A stretch of 64,000 bases of DNA from Pseudobacillus lumedeiriae (lineage in GTDB: Bacteria; Bacillota; Bacilli; Bacillales; Domibacillaceae): assembly GCF_044891285.1 (NCBI RefSeq), contig NZ_JAUIYO010000002.1:434001-498000 (forward strand), read 5' to 3'. Position numbers and translations under genes: made by a program. Position 1 is the first letter of the stretch. Each line of letters starts with the position of its first letter. The notes below the pieces were generated by a model, which was given only the letters and a program-made list of their open reading frames with translations, had not been told where the DNA came from and searched no databases. Shown here in pieces: positions 58,270 through 64,000 of the stretch.

Positions 58270-60501
58270 TTGATAAAAAATAGTCTTGAGAGCTATGGGT
58301 CTTTTGTTAGTGGAAAGAAAGGCAGATGGATTGTTGTTGTTACTTGGGCTTTGCTCATTCTTATTCTGAACTTAATGCTCCCGCAGGCCAGTTCACAGAA
58401 GAATGAGCGTGCTGATCTTTTCTTAGAGAAGACGGACTCGGTAAAAGCGCAAGAAATAATAGAACGGGAGTTTGGAACAAATACCGGTCCTCCTGCATTA
58501 TTAACATGGTATAGGGCAGGTCAATTAACAGAGGCTGATCTTGTTTCCATTCAACTATTGACTAAGAAACTAACAGATGAACCGGTTAAACATGCAAACG
58601 TTCCGCCGTTTCATCAAATGCCTCTGCCTGTTCTAAAAGAGCAAATATCAGAGGATGGAACAACGTTTGTTCTGCCAGTCGTTTTTGAACAGAACCTCGA
58701 AACAGAAGAAATCAAGCAAGGATTAGAGGAGCTTAAAAAAGCTTCGAAACCGATTTTCAAAACAGATCCTTTTACAGCAAAAGTAACCGATAAAGATTCT
58801 TTGATCGTGAGAATCACTGGTCCGGCAGGCATTGCCGTAGATGCAACAGAGTTATTTAGCCAAGGAGATCTTTCATTATTAATTGGTACAGTGATGATCG
58901 TTTTAATCTTCTTGCTTGTTATTTATCGCTCACCTATATTGGCATTAATCCCGCTGGTGGGGGTTGGTATGGCTTACATGCTCATAAGTCCAATTCTCGG
59001 GTTTCTAGGCAGGGAAGGGATGATTGACTATGATTCCCAAGGAATTGCCATTATGACTGTTTTATTATTTGGGGCAGGTACGGATTACTGTCTATTCTTA
59101 ATTGCACAATTCCGAAAAAATTTAAAAGAAGAGGAAAATAAATTTAGCGCTATAAGACGCGCATTTGCTACTTCATCTGGTGCCATTTTTATGAGCGGTT
59201 TAACAGTTGTTGTTTCTTTGCTTGTCTTAATCACAGCCAATTATGGGTCGATTCATCGTTTCGCGATTCCGTTTAGTTTAGCTATATTGATTATGATGGC
59301 AGCAAGTCTGTCATTGATTCCTGCGTTACTCAGCATACTAGGCAGAGCTTCTTTCTATCCTTTTGTGCCTCGTACCGAAGAAATGGCTGAGCAACTGGCT
59401 AAAAGAAAAGGAAAAGCGTATAAAAAAGGGAACAAAGAGCGAGGTTTAGGAAAGTTCATAGGTCATATCGTCAGTCGTTATCCGTGGAGAGTCGCACTTT
59501 CAACTTTGCTTATTTTAGGGATTTTTGCTTCTTTTGCAGCAAAAATTGAATACACATACGACACGCTATCTTCATTTCCAAAGGATATGCCATCCCGGGA
59601 AGGTTTTGATCTTTTATCCCAACATATTAATCCAGGGGAGTTAGCTCCTGTGTCTATTGTTGTGAAAACGAAGAATGATGAGGCTGTGATCAAGGAGAAA
59701 TTAGAAGAATTGCCTTTTGTTGCAGAAGTGTCAGATGTATCAAGAGGGGCAAAAGATAACAGCTTTGTCAAATTTGAAGTTGAATTAACAGCTAATCCTT
59801 ATTCCAACGAAGCGATGGCACATATACCGGAAATGAAAAAAGTATTAAAACAAATGGATTCAGGTGATGAAGTATGGATTGGCGGGCAAACAGCAGAGCA
59901 ATATGATACAAGTGAAACGACGAAGTCTGATTCCAGTCTTGTCATCCCATTGATTATTACTTTCATTTCTATTTTGCTTTTACTATATTTGCGGTCCATT
60001 ACAGCAACCGTTTATTTAGTAGGCACGGTGCTTTTGTCTTATTTCAGTGCATTAGGTTTAGGCTGGATCATACTTCATTATGGGTTTGGAGCGGAAGCTA
60101 TTCAAGGGTTTATCCCGCTGTATGCGTTCGTATTTATTGTAGCTCTTGGAGAGGACTATAATATTTTCTTAATCTCAAGCATCTGGAAGAAAAGCAAAGA
60201 AATGCCCCTTTTAGATGCTATTAAAGAAGGGGTTGCAGAAACTGGGGGAGTGATCACCTCCGCCGGTCTCATCCTAGCAGCTACATTTGCCATTTTGACT
60301 ACTTTGCCAATTCAAATTCTCGTGCACTTTGGAGTCATTACTGCTATCGGTATACTCTTAGACACATTTATCGTTAGACCGTTTTTAGTCCCGGCAATTT
60401 CAGCTATATTGGGAAAATCCATCTTTTGGCCTTCAAAGAAACGGATGGCTCAAGTTGAGAAACTTCGCGCAGAGCAAGCAGAAATGAAGAGCAATGCTTA
60501 A
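58270..60501 (+). CDS. MMPL/RND-family transporter (YdfJ-like)
   Basis: 743 residues with 11-12 helices in two halves, each with a periplasmic-type domain. The proton-relay motifs of the MMPL family are visible in the two halves: FGAGTDYCLFLIAQFR and ALGEDYNIFLISSIW. It probably exports lipids, surfactants or drugs using the proton gradient, as B. subtilis YdfJ/YdgH. TTG start with AAAGGAG upstream. Co-regulated with the TetR gene before it; terminator follows. Confidence 0.92.
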   Translation: MIKNSLESYGSFVSGKKGRWIVVVTWALLILILNLMLPQASSQKNERADLFLEKTDSVKAQEIIEREFGTNTGPPALLTWYRAGQLTEADLVSIQLLTKKLTDEPVKHANVPPFHQMPLPVLKEQISEDGTTFVLPVVFEQNLETEEIKQGLEELKKASKPIFKTDPFTAKVTDKDSLIVRITGPAGIAVDATELFSQGDLSLLIGTVMIVLIFLLVIYRSPILALIPLVGVGMAYMLISPILGFLGREGMIDYDSQGIAIMTVLLFGAGTDYCLFLIAQFRKNLKEEENKFSAIRRAFATSSGAIFMSGLTVVVSLLVLITANYGSIHRFAIPFSLAILIMMAASLSLIPALLSILGRASFYPFVPRTEEMAEQLAKRKGKAYKKGNKERGLGKFIGHIVSRYPWRVALSTLLILGIFASFAAKIEYTYDTLSSFPKDMPSREGFDLLSQHINPGELAPVSIVVKTKNDEAVIKEKLEELPFVAEVSDVSRGAKDNSFVKFEVELTANPYSNEAMAHIPEMKKVLKQMDSGDEVWIGGQTAEQYDTSETTKSDSSLVIPLIITFISILLLLYLRSITATVYLVGTVLLSYFSALGLGWIILHYGFGAEAIQGFIPLYAFVFIVALGEDYNIFLISSIWKKSKEMPLLDAIKEGVAETGGVITSAGLILAATFAILTTLPIQILVHFGVITAIGILLDTFIVRPFLVPAISAILGKSIFWPSKKRMAQVEKLRAEQAEMKSNA

Positions 60502-60541
60502 CTTTTGAATAGACACCAACCTGATAACTAATATTAAAAAC

Positions 60542-60577
60542 AAAGGGCAGCCGTATACATTGCAGGCTGCCCTTTTA
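60542..60577. terminator. Bidirectional terminator between MMPL and CMD genes
   Basis: Stem AAAGGGCAGCC / GGCTGCCCTTT with T run, convergent genes on both sides. Confidence 0.8.
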
Positions 60578-60608
60578 TTATTTTTTATTTCATCAGGGGA
60601 TTGAAGAC

Positions 60609-60974
60609 TTACTGCTTCAGTTGATTTAATTCCTCCATGCATTCTTGTACGAGGGTAACTGCCTGGCTCATCGCTGCGCCGCCGCCAAATGCTGCTGTGA
60701 CTCCGACCGCTTCAAGGATTTCTTCTTCTGAGCAGCCTTGATCAAGGCATCCTTTCGTATGATAGATGATGCAATACTCATCTTGAGAATACAGGCTAAT
60801 GCCTAAAGCAATTAACTGTTTTTCTTTTTGCGATAGAACCCCTTCTTTAAAGCATTCTTCTGTAAAAGCATTAAATTGTCTTGCAAGATTTGGCATTTTT
60901 TCGGTAAATAAACCAAGTCCAGCTTTATAGTGGTAAAGTGCAGCTTCGGTAGAATTTCTAGCTTCTAAATCCAT
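60609..60974 (-). CDS. Carboxymuconolactone decarboxylase (AhpD-like) family protein
   Basis: 121 residues, all-helical. The motif EYCIIYHTKGCLDQGCSEEE resembles the AhpD Cys-x-x-x-His region, but the usual first Cys of the CXXC pair is replaced (DEYC), so only one cysteine remains before the His; thiol peroxidase activity is doubtful. ALGISLYSQ and GGGAAMSQA are typical of the family. Ribosome site GGGAG. Role unknown, possibly detoxification. Confidence 0.85.
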   Translation of the reverse strand: MDLEARNSTEAALYHYKAGLGLFTEKMPNLARQFNAFTEECFKEGVLSQKEKQLIALGISLYSQDEYCIIYHTKGCLDQGCSEEEILEAVGVTAAFGGGAAMSQAVTLVQECMEELNQLKQ

Positions 60975-61181
60975 TTTTCAATCAGCTCCCATTCTTTATA
61001 GATGTGCGTATCAAAGATTATTATGAGCTAAACAAAAGTGTTTAAACTACATTTTCATTTCTATTGATTCTATAGGTGGTGATTTTATCTATTTCCATAA
61101 TCAGGGAACATAATTTGATCATCTAAAGGCAAACTCACAGTAAAGCTTTGTTTGAACTATAGAAGAAATAGGTGATAAAAA

Positions 61182-61427
61182 ATGGAACCTACTAATGAGG
61201 ATTATACTTACCGTGCGGGAGATATTGTCTATGTTTTTTACCGAAATCCGCATACGCAGGATGTAGCGAATATACAGGAAGCAGCAGTGGTGAATAACCC
61301 TGAAAATCCGAACGAATTAGCTGTATTTTTATATGAAACGTACTATCCATTAACAAATGAAATGGCGGTTTATTCTACAGAAGAAGAGGCGGAACAGGCT
61401 TATCATCATTATTTTGGAGGCATTTAA
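61182..61427 (+). CDS. splA: Spore photoproduct lyase operon regulator SplA
   Basis: 81 residues. YRAGDIVYVFYRNPHTQDVANIQEA and LAVFLYETYYPLT (in parts) match SplA of B. subtilis, a TRAP-like protein thought to tune expression of splB. Ribosome site AGGTGAT; splB starts 15 bases after its stop, so they form the splAB operon. A sigma-G promoter is expected, but I do not find a convincing match upstream. Confidence 0.9.
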   Translation: MEPTNEDYTYRAGDIVYVFYRNPHTQDVANIQEAAVVNNPENPNELAVFLYETYYPLTNEMAVYSTEEEAEQAYHHYFGGI

Positions 61428-61441
61428 AGGGGGGCATTGGA

Positions 61442-62470
61442 ATGGTGAAACCATTTACACCAAAGCTCGTTTATTTTGAGCCAAAAGCATTAGACTATCC
61501 ATTAGGAAAAGAGCTAAAAGAAAAGTTTGAAAAAATGGATGTGGAGATTCGTTATACCACTTCCCATAATCAAGTGCGAAACCTTCCGGGAGAGAATGAT
61601 TTCCAAAGGTATCGGGTAGCAAAATCTACACTAGTAGTAGGAATTAGAAAAACGCTTAAATTTGATACGTCAAAACCTTCCGCAGAATACGCTATTCCAT
61701 TTGCTACAGGCTGCATGGGACATTGTCATTATTGTTACCTGCAAACAACGATGGGCAGTAAACCATATATTCGTACATATGTGAATGTTGATGAGATTTT
61801 AGAAGCGGCCGATCAATATATGGAAGAACGTGCGCCTGAAATCACACGATTTGAAGCAGCGTGTACGTCTGATATTGTGGGAATTGATCACTTGACTCAT
61901 ACGTTAAAGCGGGCGATTGAACATTTTGGACAATCCCAATATGGAAAATTGAGGTTTGTAACGAAATTCCATCATGTTGATCATTTACTTGATGCCAAAC
62001 ATAATGGAAAAACAAGATTTCGTTTTAGCATAAACGCAGATTATGTCATAAAAAATTTTGAACCCGGCACTTCCCCATTAGAAAAACGGTTAGAGGCCGC
62101 CGGAAAAGTCGCAAGAGCAGGATATCCACTTGGATTCATTGTCGCTCCCATTTATCTTCATGAAGGATGGGAAGAGGGATACTATCATATGTTTGAGCGT
62201 CTTGCGGCGGAGTTGCCTCCAGAAGCTAAAAAGGATTTAACATTTGAGTTTATTCAACACCGCTTTACAAAGCCTGCCAAAAAAGTGATCGAAAAAAATT
62301 ACCCGATGACAAAATTAGAATTGGACGAGGAAAAAAGAAGATATAAATGGGGGAAATACGGAATTGGAAAATACATCTATCAAAAAGAGGAAGAAGAGGA
62401 CATAAAAGAGCATCTCCATACCTATATGATGAGATTTTTTCCAGATGCCAAATTAGAATATTTCACATAG
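61442..62470 (+). CDS. splB: Spore photoproduct lyase SplB (radical SAM)
   Basis: 342 residues, the same length class as B. subtilis SplB. The radical-SAM cluster is CMGHCHYC (Cys91/95/98) and the H-donor Cys141 lies in EAACTSDIVG. It repairs 5-thyminyl-5,6-dihydrothymine in spore DNA at germination. Other family pieces: FATGC, KFHHVDHLLDAKHNGKTRF and FEPGTSPLEKRL. It is strong evidence for endospores. Confidence 0.97.
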   Translation: MVKPFTPKLVYFEPKALDYPLGKELKEKFEKMDVEIRYTTSHNQVRNLPGENDFQRYRVAKSTLVVGIRKTLKFDTSKPSAEYAIPFATGCMGHCHYCYLQTTMGSKPYIRTYVNVDEILEAADQYMEERAPEITRFEAACTSDIVGIDHLTHTLKRAIEHFGQSQYGKLRFVTKFHHVDHLLDAKHNGKTRFRFSINADYVIKNFEPGTSPLEKRLEAAGKVARAGYPLGFIVAPIYLHEGWEEGYYHMFERLAAELPPEAKKDLTFEFIQHRFTKPAKKVIEKNYPMTKLELDEEKRRYKWGKYGIGKYIYQKEEEEDIKEHLHTYMMRFFPDAKLEYFT

Positions 62471-62597
62471 AAGGACGAGCCTAACCATGTATTTGCGAGA
62501 AGTTAATAGTGATCAAATCCGTATATCTCTGCTCATTGAGGAAACAATAAGGATGGTGTCTACACACCAACTAACTTCGGTGTAGGGGGATGTTACT

Positions 62598-62771
62598 ATG
62601 AACATTCGTGAAGGTCTAATTCCAACTGCATTAGGTTCAGCTGTCACTGCGACAGGGTATGCTTTGAAACAAAAACAAGGCTCAAATAAAATGATTGCCA
62701 ACACCGTTTTTGGTTTCGGTTTAGCACATGTGGTATTGGGTGTCATTGACCTTATTGAACATCGGCGTTAG
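62598..62771 (+). CDS. Small conserved Bacillus membrane protein
   Basis: 57 residues: MNIREGLIPTALGSAVTATG, a linker with KQKQGSNK, and a second hydrophobic part (FGFGLAHVVLGVIDLI). This looks like a short protein common in Bacillus and often mislabelled asparagine synthase; it has no such domain. GGGGGA lies eight bases before ATG and a terminator follows. The opposite-strand ORF over it is a shadow. Function unknown. Confidence 0.7.
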   Translation: MNIREGLIPTALGSAVTATGYALKQKQGSNKMIANTVFGFGLAHVVLGVIDLIEHRR

Positions 62772-62775
62772 TTAG

Positions 62776-62815
62776 GAGAAGGCGTAGTCCCATAGGGCGC
62801 GCCTTCTTCTTTTTT
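62776..62815 (+). terminator. Terminator after the 57-aa protein
   Basis: Stem AGAAGGCG / CGCCTTCT with T run; the surrounding GAAGGCGTAGTCCCATAGGG resembles the terC terminator repeat. Confidence 0.75.
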
Positions 62816-62900
62816 GTTCAATCAAAGGGCAAGACATTGACCTCTATTTTGAAAGCTCTAACTAAAATAAATCAGATACCAAAAAGCAGCTTGTTTGTGT

Positions 62901-63383
62901 TTACATGTTTAATTTGGGCTTTTGGGTTAATGGTTTAATGTATTTAGTCAATAGCCTGCGTGAGATTGGTCCAACAATTAGTAATTGTGAAGGAAGCGCC
63001 ACGATAAAGTTTAGACAAACTGTTTTAAGGTAAGCAGTGAAAATTGAACCTTCAATTTCTGTCACTAATGCCGTTAAAATAAGCCCGTATGATGACATAA
63101 ACAGGACCATTATAGGAACCATACAAAAAGCTATAGCCATAATAAAGTTGATTTCTTTTGACTTATCGTAAGGCAGCGATAATGCAATTTTACGTGCACT
63201 CGGTTCCACTAGTGACTCTGCGATAAAAGCGATGATAAATGTTATAACAAATTGAATCGCTGCGCCCCCTGCTGTAAACGAGGAAAATCCATGTAAAGCT
63301 GTGTTGTAAGCTGACATAATAAGAACCATTCCAAAACACATAAATAGCCCAAAAATAATGCCTTCTTTTTTATTACTAGGCAA
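62901..63383 (-). CDS. DUF2798-type membrane protein
   Basis: 160 residues with four hydrophobic helices arranged as two similar halves (GLFMCFGMVLIMSAYN and AIAFCMVPIMVLFMSSYG), the DUF2798 pattern. TTG start with AAAGGATG upstream. Divergent from the aminotransferase gene. Function unknown. Confidence 0.72.
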   Translation of the reverse strand: MPSNKKEGIIFGLFMCFGMVLIMSAYNTALHGFSSFTAGGAAIQFVITFIIAFIAESLVEPSARKIALSLPYDKSKEINFIMAIAFCMVPIMVLFMSSYGLILTALVTEIEGSIFTAYLKTVCLNFIVALPSQLLIVGPISRRLLTKYIKPLTQKPKLNM

Positions 63384-63760
63384 ATAAAAACATCCTTTCT
63401 TATAGAGAATAAATGTAATTATATAGGCTTAGATTTTTTTGCATAAGTGACATTTCTGTGAACGTTTTAGATGATGTTAAATGACGCCGTTGTTTTGAGG
63501 TGGAAAATAAAGTAGTACATGATTGATTGAAATAGATAGTCGCATTAATCCTGTTAGATTTTGTCAAAATTATATATCAACTAACAGACAGCTTTTTTGT
63601 GTAGGGTTGTTTCAAAACCAAAACGTCAGATCTTTATGAGAAAACTCCTTCTCTTATATAAAAGAATAGTTAGATTGAACTTATGTAGATCAAAAGGTCT
63701 TAATAACTTAAAAAATTATTGGTTGAAATTAGTAGTAATGTAGTGTTTTAACAATAATAA

Positions 63761-63817
63761 TTGACATTGAAAATCATTTTCAATTATTATTTTAATTGTT
63801 AATGAAAATCATTATCA
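63761..63817 (+). promoter_or_regulatory. Fur-controlled promoter (two Fur boxes)
   Basis: -35 TTGACA (63761-63766), 18-base spacer, -10 TATTAT (63785-63790). Two 7-1-7 Fur boxes: TGAAAATCATTTTCA (63768-63782), filling the spacer, and TGAAAATCATTATCA (63803-63817), downstream of the -10. Each closely matches TGATAATNATTATCA. Iron starvation should induce the following operon. The rest of the 460-base gap before it shows a weak CTGTTAG / CTAACAG dyad (63551-63587) and no gene. Confidence 0.85.
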
Positions 63818-63843
63818 GTTAAAAGTTGATAGGAGGATATGAT

Positions 63844-64000
63844 ATGTCTACTCTAGTTAAACCATCTGTTTCAAATGAGGTATTGCTTTCTATGCAAAAC
63901 ATTCGCGAGTCCAATGCAAGGTCTTATCCAAGACGTTTGCCATTAGCCATTCAAAAAGCAGAGGGTGCCATCATAACGGATATGGATAACAAAGAATACA
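63844..64000 (+). CDS. Class III aminotransferase, N-terminal part (likely diaminobutyrate-2-oxoglutarate aminotransferase)
   Basis: 52 residues visible before the window ends. RESNARSYPRRLPLAIQKAEGA then ITDMDNKEY (in parts) matches the start of L-2,4-diaminobutyrate:2-oxoglutarate aminotransferases used for siderophore and ectoine-type synthesis. AGGAGGATAT ribosome site. The two Fur boxes upstream point to a hydroxamate or diaminobutyrate-based siderophore operon continuing beyond the window. Confidence 0.75.
   Translation, partial: MSTLVKPSVSNEVLLSMQNIRESNARSYPRRLPLAIQKAEGAIITDMDNKEY

Noticed and set aside
61060..61181. Sigma-G promoter for splAB
   Set aside because: CATAAT-like -10 candidates exist, but none has a convincing -35 at 17-18 bases.
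62476..62587. Possible 33-aa ORF after splB (starts MYLREVNSDQIRISLLIEE)
   Set aside because: Has AAGGA-like bases upstream and a faint Spo0E-like look, but is too short and lacks the family signature; not supported.
1..64000. CRISPR array, tRNA or rRNA genes, prophage
   Set aside because: No regularly spaced repeat-spacer array apart from the coding VNTR, no tRNA-like cloverleaf with CCA-type end noticed, no rRNA sequence and no phage structural genes. A tRNA scan was not run.

Overview
The window looks like chromosomal DNA of a spore-forming member of the Bacillaceae (moderate GC, AGGAGG-type ribosome binding sites, many TTG/GTG starts, U-tract hairpin terminators). The gene order yneP-yneQ-yneR-plsY-yneT-parE-parC near an aconitase gene matches the Bacillus subtilis layout. 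splA-splB (spore photoproduct lyase) and a CotH kinase show that the lineage sporulates. I cannot name the genus from sequence alone.

Layout. 0-4 kb: end of a CorA-type Mg2+ channel, aconitase, and a 47-aa Fur-regulated-basic-protein-like ORF. 4-7 kb (minus): M20 peptidase and gamma-glutamyltransferase pair. 7-15.4 kb: the yneP-to-parC block with an inserted NCS2 nucleobase permease and a LexA-type box at parE. 15.6-20 kb: mscL, then a TPP-riboswitch-controlled thiazole operon thiG-thiH-tenI-thiS-thiF. 20-25 kb: zinc-ribbon membrane protein with a two-permease ABC exporter. 25-30 kb: YwaF-like protein, a REC-GGDEF-REC cyclase, an amidohydrolase and a second methionine aminopeptidase. 30-32 kb: orphan zinc-binding lipoprotein ZnuA under two Zur-like boxes, a small YhfH protein and a cold-shock gene. 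32-38 kb: PepSY protein, DUF2238 protein, a three-subunit molybdenum hydroxylase, a glutamine-rich protein and a 48-aa ORF.

38-44 kb (minus): TagO, then a possible spore-surface cassette made of a SET-domain protein, a CotH kinase and a Gly/Thr heptad-repeat protein with very basic ends; then an ArsB-type transporter. 44-50.5 kb: YhfW-like Rieske oxidoreductase, saccharopine-dehydrogenase/homospermidine-synthase-like protein, a second DUF2238 protein, alpha/beta hydrolase, PAP2 phosphatase and His-rich YmaF.

50.5-57.4 kb is a rearranged accessory region. It holds one intact and two broken TerC copies, one intact and one truncated copy of a ribbon-helix-helix plus C2H2-finger gene, TnpB and IS3 transposase remnants, and a secreted hydrolase. 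57.5-64 kb: TetR/MMPL efflux pair with matching palindromic operators, a carboxymuconolactone-decarboxylase-like protein, splAB, small membrane proteins, and the start of a Fur-controlled operon whose first gene looks like a siderophore-type diaminobutyrate aminotransferase.

A dispersed, inverted-repeat-rich intergenic element occurs at least four times, always near transcription-unit ends. Metal control is a recurring theme: Fur boxes, Zur boxes, an FbpB-like protein, TerC proteins, ArsB and CorA. All calls come from reading the sequence; no database search was run.
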